Numbered from the stretch's first letter, positions 17,522 through 26,739 are shown. The stretch: DNA of 64,000 nt from Flavobacterium luteolum (GCF_027111275.1 NZ_CP114286.1:4388501-4452500); one strand, 5' to 3'. Translations and numbers: made by a program. The notes: generated from the letters alone by a model not told the origin.

Positions 17522-17812
17522 TGATTAGAGTGTTTTAATGTTAATTAAACTTCGAAAAATAAATATGTACTAATGCTATTGTGGGAATCTTTTTATTGGT
17601 ATGCGATATAGGTTTGTATTATAATTAAAGATTAAGGCTTAAGAATGTGTTAATTAGTGTTAAAGTTAACGAAATTTTCTTACCTCCGACAAAAATTAAA
17701 TGAGAAAATGATAAAAGCTTTAAAAATAATTTTAGGATATTTTTAAGTATTTTTCTTTTAGGAATTATCGCCATCAATTACCAATTTAAAAAATAATTGT
17801 ATTTTTACAGCT

Positions 17813-18136
17813 GTGAAATGGATAACAATCATATTATCAATTTACCTGTTGGCATTATCTAATATGCCATGTGCAGATATGGAAGTAAACAGCGCTATGC
17901 ATAAAACCGCTCAGTTTGCTTCAGAAGACAATCATTCGCACGACAAAAACAATGATTTATGTTCTCCTTTTTGTGTCTGCAACTGCTGTGGAGCACAAGT
18001 TTTAAGTTACCATTCTGCTGTAAGTTTTGAATTTCCTAAAACTTACAATCAAATTTCAATAGTCTTACCAAGTTATAGTTCTGTTTTTATTTCCAATTTC
18101 TTCGGAAGTATTTGGCAGCCCCCTCAAATAGCATAA
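17813..18136 (+). CDS. Small Cys/His-containing secreted protein (DUF6660-like)
   Basis: A 107-residue protein starting at GTG. It has a hydrophobic signal-like N-terminus (WITIILSIYLLALSNMPCA), a His/Asp-rich stretch (EDNHSHDKNND) and a cysteine cluster CSPFCVCNCCG at about 49-59. It resembles the DUF6660 proteins found ahead of heavy-metal RND pumps in Bacteroidota. The potential metal ligands and position before a metal pump suggest metal binding or sensing in the envelope (inference). A near-consensus -7 box TATTTTTA at 17800-17807 lies almost on the start, so translation may be leaderless or begin further in. Confidence 0.75.
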   Translation: MKWITIILSIYLLALSNMPCADMEVNSAMHKTAQFASEDNHSHDKNNDLCSPFCVCNCCGAQVLSYHSAVSFEFPKTYNQISIVLPSYSSVFISNFFGSIWQPPQIA

Positions 18137-18201
18137 TGATTATGTCTGTTCCTATATTTTAGGAAACGGACGAGAGAGTTGTGGACTTTCAACACATTTC
18201 C

Positions 18202-18218
18202 AGACAATTTATTTGTCT
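18202..18218 (+). promoter_or_regulatory. Short inverted repeat upstream of the RND pump gene
   Basis: AGACAA and TTGTCT form perfect 6-bp arms five bases apart, 27 bp before the pump start. It could be an operator or a small hairpin; no further support is visible. Confidence 0.25.
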
Positions 18219-18244
18219 AATTTCTCACGTCATTATATATTCAA

Positions 18245-21200
18245 ATGTTAGATAAAATCATTCAGTTTAGTATACGAAATAAATTCGTCATACTATTATT
18301 TACCCTTGCACTCATTGCTTGGGGAAGCTATTCGCTTAAAAATTTACCGCTCGACGCCCTGCCAGATGTAACCAACAATCAGGTACAGATTATTACCACT
18401 GCACCAACATTGGCGAGTCAGGAAGTAGAGCAATTAATTACGTATCCTTTAGAACGAGCTGTAAAGACAGTTCCCAATATTATAGAACTTCGCAGTATTT
18501 CTCGTTTTGGATTATCGGTTGTAACCGTTGTTTTTGAAGACGATGTAGATATTTACTGGGCTCGCGAACAAATATTTCAACGTTTAAAACAAGCCGAAGA
18601 AAACATTCCAGATTATGTAAACTCTCCAGAATTAGCGCCAATTTCTACAGGGTTGGGAGAAATTTACCAATACGATGTTTATGCCAAAAAAGGGTATGAA
18701 AACAAGTACAGTGCAGTTGAGCTAAGAACAATTCAGGATTGGATTATTATTCCGCAATTGCAGGGAATCCGCGGTGTTGCCGATGTAAGTACTTGGGGTG
18801 GAAAACTGAAACAGTTCGAAATTGCCGTAAATCCGAATATGCTAAACAGTCTCGGTGTAACGATTACTGAAATTTTTGATGCTTTAGAAAAAAACAATCA
18901 AAATACAGGTGGAGCATACATCGAAAAAGATCAGTACACTTATTTTATTCGAGGCGTCGGAATGGCAAAAGGCGTAAAAGATCTCGAAAATGTTGTAGTT
19001 AAAAACCGAAACGGATCGCCAGTTTTGGTGCGCAATGTGGCGCAAGTACGCGAAGGAGTAGCGTTGCGTTACGGTGCTTCAACCAAAGATGGAAAAGGAG
19101 AAATTGTTTCCGGAATGGTTTTAATGCTCAAAGGAGAGAATTCTAGTGCTGTCGTAAATCGTGTTCACGAAAAAATGGCTCAGATTAACAAAAGCCTTCC
19201 AGAAGGTGTTGTTGCCGAGGCCTTTATAGACAGAGGAAAATTGGTAGACAATTCTATTAGAACCGTTGCGAAGAATTTATTAGAAGGTGCATTAATAGTG
19301 ATTTTTGTTCTGATTTTATTCTTAGGAAATCTTCGTGCAGGATTGATTGTTGCTTCTGTAATTCCGCTGGCAATGCTTTTTGCTGTTATTTTAATGAATG
19401 CTTTTGGAGTAAGTGGAAACCTGATCAGTCTTGGAGCCATAGATTTCGGAATCATAGTCGACGGAGCCGTAATTATTGTGGAAGCCACGATGCATCATCT
19501 GCAGCAATTCAAAAACAAAAAAGAATTGACGCAGGAAGAAATGGATGATGAAGTTTACAATTCGGCTTCAAAAATCAGGAACAGCGCCGCTTTTGGTGAG
19601 ATAATTATCTTGATTGTGTATCTGCCAATTCTAGCTTTAATTGGAACCGAAGGAAAAATGTTTAAACCAATGGCCATGACAGTTGGTTTTGCCATTATCG
19701 GAGCATTTATTCTTTCGCTGACGTATATTCCGATGATGAGCGCTTTGTTTCTTTCGAAAAAAACAGAACACAAAGAAAACTTTAGCGACCGCATGATTGC
19801 TTGGCTAGAAAGCCGTTATACGCCTTTATTGAAAAAAGCCTTAGAATTTAAAAAAGTAGTGCTTTCTATTGCTGTTGGATTATTTGCTTTTGCTTTTATT
19901 GTTTTCCAGAATATGGGTGGCGAATTTATCCCGACAATCGAAGAAGGCGATTTAGCAATCAATGCCACAATTATGACAGGAAGTTCGCTGACGCAAATGG
20001 TGGAAACTACTACGAAATATGAGCAGATTCTGAAAGCTAAATTCCCAGAAATCAAGACCATTGTCACCAAAATAGGAAGCGGTGAAATCCCGACCGATCC
20101 GATGCCGATTGAAAGCGGGGATTTGATTATTGTTTTAAAAGACAAAAAGGAATGGAAAGGAAAATATCATAATTGGGAAGATTTGGCCAATGCCATGAAA
20201 GAGGAAATGGAGATTATTCCTGGAGCAAATATTGAGATTTCTCAGCCTATTCAGATGCGTTTTAATGAGCTAATGACAGGAAGTCGTTCTGATATTGCGA
20301 TCAAGATTTTTGGTGACGATTTGGAAATCTTAGATGCTAAAGCGACTGAGTTAATTTCGAAAATTAAGGGAATTGAAGGAATCGGGGATTTAAAAGCTGA
20401 TAAAGTAACAGGATTACCTCAAATTACCATCAAGTACGATTATGATAAAATCGCGTTGTACGGACTCAATATTTCAGATATCAATCAAATTATTCGTTCC
20501 TCTTTTGCTGGAGAAGTTGCCGGAAAGATTTATGACGAAAGCAAAAGGTTTGATGTAGTGGTGAGAATGGACGAAAATAATCGCGCTGATATTACTGATG
20601 TAAGCAATCTTTTTATTCCACTTCCAAGTGGACAGCAAGTGCCGCTTTCTCAGGTTGCTTCTGTGGATTATGAACAAGGTCCTGTGCAGGTTATCCGCGA
20701 AGACGGAAAACGAAGAATCACGGTTGGATTAAACGTTCGTGGAAGAGATATTAAAAGTGTTGTCGAAGAAATTCAAGCAAAATTGGATAAAAGTTTTAAA
20801 CTTCCGGCGGGTTATTATGTTACTTACGGTGGACAATTCGAAAATCTGATCGAAGCTTCAAAAAGACTTTCTGTAGCCTTGCCAATTGCTTTGGGACTAA
20901 TTTTGGTCTTGTTGTATTTTACGTTTAAAAGCGCCAAACAAGCATTGCTGATTTTTAGTGCGATTCCGTTATCGGCGATCGGAGGTGTTTTTGCACTTTC
21001 ACTGAGAGGAATGCCGTTTAGTATTTCTGCTGGAATTGGGTTTATCGCCTTATTTGGAATAGCCGTTTTAAACGGAATTGTATTGATTTCGTATTTCAAT
21101 CAATTAAAGACAGAAGGAATTTTAGATCCGTTTCAGCGCGTTCTTATTGGAACCAAAACTCGTTTACGTCCCGTTTTAATGACCGCAGCCGTAGCTTCAT

Positions 21201-21367
21201 TAGGATTTTTGCCAATGGCATTATCTACAAGTGGGGGAGCAGAAGTGCAGAAGCCTTTAGCAACTGTAGTAATCGGCGGATTAATCTCAGCAACTTTATT
21301 GACGTTAATCGTTTTGCCGATTTTGTATTTATTGTTGGAGCGTGGGTTTAACCGCAAAGAACGCTAA
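18245..21367 (+). CDS. czcA: CzcA-type heavy-metal efflux RND transporter
   Basis: A 1040-residue inner-membrane RND pump with the usual 12 helices and two large periplasmic loops. The helix-4 proton-relay motif reads DFGIIVDGAVIIVE, with D400, D406 and E413. These correspond to the essential D402/D408/E415 of CzcA rather than the CusA pattern, pointing to Zn/Co/Cd-type export. Other landmarks are GFAIIGAFILSLTYIPMMSALF and GFIALFGIAVLNGIVL. It drives metal out with the downstream adaptor and channel. The last residues (NRKER) and stop are encoded by an inserted palindromic repeat (21348-21480). Confidence 0.95.
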   Translation: MLDKIIQFSIRNKFVILLFTLALIAWGSYSLKNLPLDALPDVTNNQVQIITTAPTLASQEVEQLITYPLERAVKTVPNIIELRSISRFGLSVVTVVFEDDVDIYWAREQIFQRLKQAEENIPDYVNSPELAPISTGLGEIYQYDVYAKKGYENKYSAVELRTIQDWIIIPQLQGIRGVADVSTWGGKLKQFEIAVNPNMLNSLGVTITEIFDALEKNNQNTGGAYIEKDQYTYFIRGVGMAKGVKDLENVVVKNRNGSPVLVRNVAQVREGVALRYGASTKDGKGEIVSGMVLMLKGENSSAVVNRVHEKMAQINKSLPEGVVAEAFIDRGKLVDNSIRTVAKNLLEGALIVIFVLILFLGNLRAGLIVASVIPLAMLFAVILMNAFGVSGNLISLGAIDFGIIVDGAVIIVEATMHHLQQFKNKKELTQEEMDDEVYNSASKIRNSAAFGEIIILIVYLPILALIGTEGKMFKPMAMTVGFAIIGAFILSLTYIPMMSALFLSKKTEHKENFSDRMIAWLESRYTPLLKKALEFKKVVLSIAVGLFAFAFIVFQNMGGEFIPTIEEGDLAINATIMTGSSLTQMVETTTKYEQILKAKFPEIKTIVTKIGSGEIPTDPMPIESGDLIIVLKDKKEWKGKYHNWEDLANAMKEEMEIIPGANIEISQPIQMRFNELMTGSRSDIAIKIFGDDLEILDAKATELISKIKGIEGIGDLKADKVTGLPQITIKYDYDKIALYGLNISDINQIIRSSFAGEVAGKIYDESKRFDVVVRMDENNRADITDVSNLFIPLPSGQQVPLSQVASVDYEQGPVQVIREDGKRRITVGLNVRGRDIKSVVEEIQAKLDKSFKLPAGYYVTYGGQFENLIEASKRLSVALPIALGLILVLLYFTFKSAKQALLIFSAIPLSAIGGVFALSLRGMPFSISAGIGFIALFGIAVLNGIVLISYFNQLKTEGILDPFQRVLIGTKTRLRPVLMTAAVASLGFLPMALSTSGGAEVQKPLATVVIGGLISATLLTLIVLPILYLLLERGFNRKER

Positions 21368-21480
21368 GGTTTACGCAAAGCACACAAAGAAAAATTTAAA
21401 GAAAATGAAAAATTTATTATGCAGTTTAAGAAAGATAACCTTTGCGAACTTCGCGCATCCTTTGCGAACTTTGCGGTTAA
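21348..21480. repeat. CGCAAAG-family palindromic repeat inside the czcA/channel gene junction
   Basis: A 133-bp element with ends TTAACCGCAAAG and CTTTGCGGTTAA. It supplies the final five codons and stop of the RND pump, and in a different frame the codons before and after the ATG of the TolC-like gene, up to residue 26. It has the same word content as the copies at 1057 and 41388, so sequence outside genes has become coding here. Confidence 0.85.
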
Positions 21481-22688
21481 ATGAGTTGCTATTAGCAAAT
21501 AAGGTTTTGTGGTTAAGTGCATTCCTATTAGCAAGTACAGCAACATTTGCACAGCAAACCATAAGTCTAGAAAAAGCAATAGAACTAGCCAAATCAAACA
21601 ACATCGACTTAAAAATCGCTGACAAAGAAATCGAGAAACAAACCGTTCTCAAAAAAGCAGCATTTCAGCCCGATCCACTTCAGGTGCAGTATCAAGGCGG
21701 GCAGTTTAATAGCGCCGATTACGACCATAATGTTTCGGTACAGCAGTTTTTTCCGTTAGGAAATATTACTAAAGCCAATCGACAATTGCAGGAAGAATTG
21801 GCAAAACTGGCCGAGAAAAGAAAAGCTCTGTCTTCATATGAGATTGAAAAAGCGGTGACATTGGCGTACTATCAATATTTGTATGGAGTTTCTGTCCAGA
21901 AACTTAATTCAGAATTGAATGCTATTTACACCAAGTTCTTAAAGAACGCCGAACTTCGTTTTAAAACGGGAGAAAGCGGGAACATCGAAGTGATTAGTGC
22001 CAAAGCCAAAGTAAAAGAAATTGAGACCCAGAAAGCGCAGTTAGAATACGATTTGACAATTTATCAGAAGCAATTGCAGTTTTTTATCCAAACAGATGAA
22101 AATGTAATTCCAGATTCTAATACTGCTTTGCAATACAACTTTGCAGAAAATCAGGAAAATACAAAAGCAGAAACGCTAATGACCGATTTGTATCAGCAGC
22201 AGATTTCGGTTTATCAAAAAGAAGCGGGAACGTTTAAAGCTTTGCGTACGCCCAAAGTAGGATTAGGATATTTTGCTCAGACAATAAATACAGAATCTTT
22301 GTTTCAAGGTTTTACAGCCGGGTTACAGATTCCGTTGTTTGGCGGTGTTAATACGACAAAGGCTAAAGCAGCTGAAATCAGTATCTCGCAGTCACAATTA
22401 GCTTTAGATCGAAATAAAATGATGCTGAATCTGCAGAAAGAAGAATTGCAGAATAATTTCAAAAAACAGCAGAAAAACATGGCGTATTTCCAAAATGAAG
22501 GCTTGCATTATGCCGATCAGATTATTGAAACGGCTCAGAAAAGTTATGCCAATGGCGATATGAGTTATTGGTCGTATATCAGCTTTTTAAATCAGGCCAT
22601 CGATATAAAAAAGCAATTTGCAGAAGCGACACACAGCTATAATCAAAGCGCTATCGAACTTCAATTTCCAACTATCAAAAACAATTAA
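21405..22688 (+). CDS. TolC-family outer-membrane channel of the metal efflux system
   Basis: A 427-residue CzcC/CusC-like protein. After the leader, the mature part begins QQTISLEKAIELAKSNNIDL, the usual TolC-family opening, followed by long helices (NRQLQEELAKLAEKRKAL, FKTGESGNIEVISAKAKVKE) and the repeat GGVNTTKAKAAEISISQSQL. I chose ATG 21405. A GTG at 21342 would overlap czcA and add only repeat-derived residues, and a TTG at 21486 would leave a normal-length signal peptide (LLLANKVLWLSAFLLAST). The 33-residue stretch before the hydrophobic core is mostly encoded by the palindromic repeat. It forms the outer-membrane exit for the RND pump. Confidence 0.88.
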   Translation: MKNLLCSLRKITFANFAHPLRTLRLNELLLANKVLWLSAFLLASTATFAQQTISLEKAIELAKSNNIDLKIADKEIEKQTVLKKAAFQPDPLQVQYQGGQFNSADYDHNVSVQQFFPLGNITKANRQLQEELAKLAEKRKALSSYEIEKAVTLAYYQYLYGVSVQKLNSELNAIYTKFLKNAELRFKTGESGNIEVISAKAKVKEIETQKAQLEYDLTIYQKQLQFFIQTDENVIPDSNTALQYNFAENQENTKAETLMTDLYQQQISVYQKEAGTFKALRTPKVGLGYFAQTINTESLFQGFTAGLQIPLFGGVNTTKAKAAEISISQSQLALDRNKMMLNLQKEELQNNFKKQQKNMAYFQNEGLHYADQIIETAQKSYANGDMSYWSYISFLNQAIDIKKQFAEATHSYNQSAIELQFPTIKNN

Positions 22689-22690
22689 TC

Positions 22691-23962
22691 ATGAAAAATA
22701 TATCTAGTTATTTAACCGCAAAGAACGCTAAGGTTTCGCAAAGAACACAAAGTTTAATTTCCTTGCGCGCCTTGCTCCCGATAGCTATCGGGATTGCGCT
22801 CTTTGCGGTTACCTTAATAAGCTGTAATCAAAAGAAAGCAGAAGAAACACAGGAAGAAGAAAAATCTACTACAGAAGTGGCGCTAAGCGCTTCTCAATAC
22901 AAAACAGTCGGAATTGAAACTGGAATTGTAGAAGACCGAAATCTGAACAAAGTGATCAAAGCGAATGGTTATACAACTGTTCCTCCACAAAACTCAGCTG
23001 AGGTTTCGACTTTAATTGGCGGAACGGTAAAGGATATTTTTGTTTTGGAAGGAACCTATGTAAACAAAGGAAAAGTATTGGCAACGATTCAAAATCTGGA
23101 AGTTATAGGAATGCAGGAAGATTATCAGTCAGCGGTTGCAAACGTGGAGTACTTGCAGTTAGAATATAATCGTCAGAAAACGTTGAGTGACGAAAATGTG
23201 AATCCGAGAAAGACTTTTCAGGAAGTAAAAGCCAAATTAGCAGCCGAAAGAGCCAGAGCGCAAGCAGCAAAAAACAAGTTAGATGCTTTGCATGTTAATA
23301 CAAAAGGAACAACATCTGTCGTGCCGATTGTTTCGCCAATAAATGGTTTTGTTGGAAAAATCAATATTGCCAAAGGTGCTTTTGCCAATACAGGAGTTTC
23401 GCTTTTTGAAGTGGTCGACAACAGCCAGATGCATTTGGATTTGAATGTGTATGAAAAAGATTTAGGTTCGATTTCTATTGGTCAGGTGATTGATTTTGTA
23501 TTAACAAATCAGTCGAATAAATCAATTAAAGGAAAGATTTTCGGAATCAATAAATCTTTTTCAAATGAAAGTAAAACGGTTGCGGTACACGCTAAAATTG
23601 ATCCCGCTGATGCGAAAGGATTGATTCCAGGAATGTACGTTTCGGCAAATATTAATATTACCAATGCAACTGTTCCAGCACTTCCAAAAGATGCTGTGGT
23701 TCGTAATGCCGATAAATATTTTGTTTTTGTTCAAGAAGAAGGGCATGCAGAAGAAAAACATGAACACGCAGCAGGCGAAAAAGAAGAAGCACACGAAGAA
23801 GAAGTTCATTTTAAAGCTGTAGAAGTAATTCCAGGCACAACCGATTTGGGTTTTACAGAAGTTAAATTCGTTGATAAGATTGATCCTCAAGCAAAAATTG
23901 TTACAAAAGGCGCTTTTTATCTGCTTTCTGCAATGAAGGGAGGCGGGGAGCATTCGCACTAG
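22691..23962 (+). CDS. Metal-efflux RND periplasmic adaptor (CzcB/CusB-like), lipoprotein
   Basis: A 423-residue membrane-fusion protein. The lipobox is LISC with Cys45. The mature part shows the barrel-sandwich segment (AEVSTLIGGTVKDIFVLEGTYVNKGKVLATIQN), a helical hairpin, and its return strand (GFVGKINIAKGAFANTGVSLFEV). A His/Glu-rich stretch at about 352-375 (EEGHAEEKHEHAAGEKEE) and a terminal GGGEHSH are likely metal ligands. It links the pump to the channel. Residues 8-41, including most of the hydrophobic core of the signal peptide, are encoded by the palindromic repeat at 22712-22812. It starts 2 bp after the channel gene stop. Confidence 0.92.
   Translation: MKNISSYLTAKNAKVSQRTQSLISLRALLPIAIGIALFAVTLISCNQKKAEETQEEEKSTTEVALSASQYKTVGIETGIVEDRNLNKVIKANGYTTVPPQNSAEVSTLIGGTVKDIFVLEGTYVNKGKVLATIQNLEVIGMQEDYQSAVANVEYLQLEYNRQKTLSDENVNPRKTFQEVKAKLAAERARAQAAKNKLDALHVNTKGTTSVVPIVSPINGFVGKINIAKGAFANTGVSLFEVVDNSQMHLDLNVYEKDLGSISIGQVIDFVLTNQSNKSIKGKIFGINKSFSNESKTVAVHAKIDPADAKGLIPGMYVSANINITNATVPALPKDAVVRNADKYFVFVQEEGHAEEKHEHAAGEKEEAHEEEVHFKAVEVIPGTTDLGFTEVKFVDKIDPQAKIVTKGAFYLLSAMKGGGEHSH
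22712..22812. repeat. CGCAAAG-family palindromic repeat inside the adaptor gene
   Basis: A 101-bp element, TTAACCGCAAAG to CTTTGCGGTTA, with an internal CCCGATAGCTATCGGG palindrome that also occurs twice at 43118-43255. It is read in the same frame as the copy in the channel gene (both give LTAKNAKV). Translated in frame, it encodes the basic region and hydrophobic core of the adaptor signal peptide, ending three codons before the lipobox cysteine. Confidence 0.85.
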
Positions 23963-23968
23963 TGGGTT

Positions 23969-24204
23969 TTGCCACGAAGGCGCCAAGACACAAAGTTTTT
24001 TTAAAGATGCTAAGTTGAGAAGAAACTAAGATGATGAGTTTTTTCTCATTTTATGTCATTTCGACGAAGGAGAAATCTCCGCGAGAAGCTCGACAAAAAT
24101 TGGGTTTTCGGTGCGGAGTTACTTGTGGAGATTTCTCCTTCGTCGAAATGACAAATAGAACGTTTAATTCTCATTCAGTAAAAAACTTAGTGCCTTCGTG
24201 GCAA
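23969..24204. repeat. Nested palindromic repeats
   Basis: The outer element has arms TTGCCACGAAGGCGCC and CACTAAG-like words mirrored as TTAGTGCCTTCGTGGCAA. The inner element (24055-24152) is a second palindrome with ends GTCATTTCGACGAAGGAGAA and its reverse complement. The inner one recurs alone at 55981-56078, so one repeat appears to have landed inside another. It fills most of the 338-bp gap between adaptor and P-type ATPase genes; the last 95 bp before the ATPase shows no clear promoter. Confidence 0.85.
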
Positions 24205-24300
24205 TAAACTTTACCACAAAATGCTTAAATTTAGGGCATTATTTAAAACAAAGTTTTGCTAACCTGAAACATGAAACTTTAAAAGTTAAAAAAGTTATCC

Positions 24301-26301
24301 ATGATACATCAAGATAAAGAAGTAAAAACGATAAAAAATAAGACCAAACCTTCCTGCTGCTGTTCTCATGACGAACCCGTGCACTCTGATAATGACGGGC
24401 ACAATCACGAAGGGCATGATCATGAACATAACGCAAACGGCAGTCTTTTTCAATTGTTTCTGCCATCAATTATATCCTTTGTTTTACTGTTAATCGGAAT
24501 TGGTTTAGACAACTATTTTCCGCAAGATTGGTTTAAAGATTATGTTAGAATCGTTTGGTATGCCATTGCCTATCTTCCGGTTGGACTTCCGGTTTTAAGA
24601 GAAGCTTACGAAAGCATTGTAAAAGGAGATGTTTTCTCTGAGTTTTTCCTTATGTGTATTGCCACAATTGGTGCTTTTGCCATTGGTGAATATCCTGAAG
24701 GTGTAGCTGTTATGCTGTTTTATACGATTGGAGAAACCTTTCAGGGAATGGCGGTTACCAGAGCCAAATCAAGTATTAAAAGTCTCTTAGACCAGCGTCC
24801 CGATGAGGTAAATGTTTTAGTAAATAATGTTGCAGTAAAAGTAAAAGCCAAAGACGTTCAAATTGGAGCGGTTATTCAGCTTAAAGCTGGAGAAAAACTA
24901 GGATTAGATGGTGTTTTGCTATCAGATTCAGCTTCGTTTAATACAGCAGCATTGACAGGAGAAAGCAAACCAGATACTAAAAAGAAAGGCGATACCGTTT
25001 TGGCCGGAATGTTAAACGGAAATACCATTGCAGAAGTAAAAGTAACAACTGCTTACAACGACAGTAAACTGTCTAAAATCCTGGAGCTAGTCCAAAATGC
25101 CACAACTAAAAAAGCGCCAGCGGAATTATTCATCAGAAAGTTTGCGAAAATTTATACCCCAATTGTAGTCTATCTGGCAATTGCAATTTGTTTGCTTCCA
25201 ATGCTTTTTGTAGACAATTATGTTTTTAGCGATTGGCTTTACAGAGCTTTGGTTTTCTTGGTTATTTCTTGTCCGTGCGCTTTGGTTATCAGTATTCCGT
25301 TGGGTTATTTTGGCGGAATCGGTGCTGCAAGTAAAAACGGAATCCTTTTTAAAGGCAGTAATTTTCTCGACAGTATTTCGACGATTCAGAATGTGGTGGT
25401 AGACAAAACGGGAACTATGACCGAAGGAGTTTTTAAAGTTCAAGAAGTCATTATAAAACCCGAATTTGATCAGGCAGAAATCTTAAAACTGGTCAATGCT
25501 TTAGAAAACCGAAGCACACATCCAGTAGCAACGGCCATTCATAATCATGTTGGGCCAGTAGATCCTTCTGTTGAACTGAAAGATATCGAAGAAATTTCAG
25601 GTCATGGATTGAAAGCTTCTTATAACGAAAAAGAGTTGCTGGTAGGGAATTTTAAGCTTTTGGATAAATATGTGATTTCGTATGATATTGATCCGTCTTC
25701 AATTGTTTACACGACTATTGCAATTGCTTACGGAGGTCAATTTGCAGGCCACCTTACAATTGCTGATGAAATTAAAGAAGATGCTCAAGAAACGGTTTCA
25801 AAACTAAAAGCATTAGGCGTAAAACTTACTATGTTGAGTGGAGATAAAGCCAATGTCGTTCAGTTTGTTGCAGATAAAATCGGAATTAAAAGTGCTTTTG
25901 GTGATTTGCTTCCAGAAGATAAAGTCAATAAAGTCAACGAAATTAAAGCTAAAAACGAAACCGTGGCCTTTGTTGGCGATGGTGTAAACGATGCGCCAGT
26001 AATTGCTTTGAGCACAGTCGGAATTGCAATGGGAGGTTTAGGTAGCGATGCTGCGATCGAAACAGCAGATATTGTTATTCAGGACGATAAACCTAGTAAA
26101 ATTGCAATGGCAGTCAATATCGGAAAACAGACCAAGAAGATTGTCTGGCAGAATATTACACTGGCTTTCGTAGTAAAAGCCTTTGTACTAATTCTAGGCG
26201 CGGGCGGACTTGCCACAATGTGGGAAGCCGTTTTTGCCGATGTTGGAGTAGCGCTGTTAGCGATATTAAATGCGGTTCGAATTCAGAGAATGAAATTTTA
26301 A
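24301..26301 (+). CDS. Heavy-metal P1B-type ATPase (Zn/Cd/Pb exporter, ZntA/CadA-like)
   Basis: A 666-residue pump. It lacks the usual N-terminal HMA domain and instead has C19-C21 and a His-rich stretch (HNHEGHDHEHN) as likely metal ligands. The TGES-type actuator loop (ALTGESKPD), the ion-site CPC motif at 324-326 (ISCPCALVISIPLGYFGG), the phosphorylation site D368 in DKTGTMTEG, the HP locus (THPVATAI) and the GDGVNDAPV hinge are all intact. CPC with this surrounding sequence suits Zn2+/Cd2+/Pb2+ export from the cytoplasm, which complements the RND system acting from the periplasm. ATG 24301 starts the reading frame before the metal-binding region. Confidence 0.94.
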   Translation: MIHQDKEVKTIKNKTKPSCCCSHDEPVHSDNDGHNHEGHDHEHNANGSLFQLFLPSIISFVLLLIGIGLDNYFPQDWFKDYVRIVWYAIAYLPVGLPVLREAYESIVKGDVFSEFFLMCIATIGAFAIGEYPEGVAVMLFYTIGETFQGMAVTRAKSSIKSLLDQRPDEVNVLVNNVAVKVKAKDVQIGAVIQLKAGEKLGLDGVLLSDSASFNTAALTGESKPDTKKKGDTVLAGMLNGNTIAEVKVTTAYNDSKLSKILELVQNATTKKAPAELFIRKFAKIYTPIVVYLAIAICLLPMLFVDNYVFSDWLYRALVFLVISCPCALVISIPLGYFGGIGAASKNGILFKGSNFLDSISTIQNVVVDKTGTMTEGVFKVQEVIIKPEFDQAEILKLVNALENRSTHPVATAIHNHVGPVDPSVELKDIEEISGHGLKASYNEKELLVGNFKLLDKYVISYDIDPSSIVYTTIAIAYGGQFAGHLTIADEIKEDAQETVSKLKALGVKLTMLSGDKANVVQFVADKIGIKSAFGDLLPEDKVNKVNEIKAKNETVAFVGDGVNDAPVIALSTVGIAMGGLGSDAAIETADIVIQDDKPSKIAMAVNIGKQTKKIVWQNITLAFVVKAFVLILGAGGLATMWEAVFADVGVALLAILNAVRIQRMKF

Positions 26302-26304
26302 GAT

Positions 26305-26338
26305 AAAAAAAGCCCGATTCGTACGAATTGGGCTTTTT
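26305..26338. terminator. Rho-independent terminator, bidirectional
   Basis: A-run, AGCCCGATTC, loop GTAC, GAATTGGGCT, T-run. It lies between the convergent ATPase and tautomerase genes. Confidence 0.9.
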
Positions 26339-26340
26339 CC

Positions 26341-26739
26341 TTATTTCTTTAAATGTTTTTGTTCTTGAATTTCTCCATTGCCAAAAGACCAGTTTTCATG
26401 ACCATTATTTTCCAGTAAAACAATAATTATGTTGTTGATCAAGATTTCAGTTGAAGCCGAAATTTTTGAAGCAATTTGGTGATATAGCTTTTTTTTTTGT
26501 TCTAAAGTTCTTCCTTGTCCTGCAGTTATTTGCACAAAAATAATTTCGTCAGAATGCGAAATTCCTAAATAACTTTTAGGGTATTTTAATTGATGCGGTT
26601 CTAGTTCTTCAATCACATGAAAATAATCATCGACAGGAATATTAAATTCTTCAATTAAAGATTGATGAATAGCTTCAGAAATAGTATTTTTTGTTTCAAG
26701 CGAAAGCTTTTTGGGAAGACTGATTCTAACAAATGGCAT
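26341..26739 (-). CDS. Tautomerase-family protein
   Basis: A 132-residue protein whose second residue is proline (MPFVRISLP), the catalytic N-terminal base after Met removal in the tautomerase/4-oxalocrotonate tautomerase superfamily. Two beta-alpha-beta repeats are visible: residues 1-60, and a second starting at EIIFVQITAGQGRTLEQKKKLYHQIASKI. At about 130 residues it is the long, fused type rather than the 62-residue one. The substrate is unknown. A VOC-fold gene lies immediately upstream on the same strand (54 bp gap), so they may be co-transcribed. Confidence 0.85.
   Translation of the reverse strand: MPFVRISLPKKLSLETKNTISEAIHQSLIEEFNIPVDDYFHVIEELEPHQLKYPKSYLGISHSDEIIFVQITAGQGRTLEQKKKLYHQIASKISASTEILINNIIIVLLENNGHENWSFGNGEIQEQKHLKK

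Noticed and set aside
19180..21357. Antisense frames within czcA
   Set aside because: Long minus-strand frames there are shadows of the strongly conserved pump coding sequence.
21342..21404. GTG start for the TolC-like gene overlapping czcA
   Set aside because: The extra 21 residues come almost wholly from the repeat and give no better signal peptide; ATG 21405 is simpler, though translation from GTG is not excluded.
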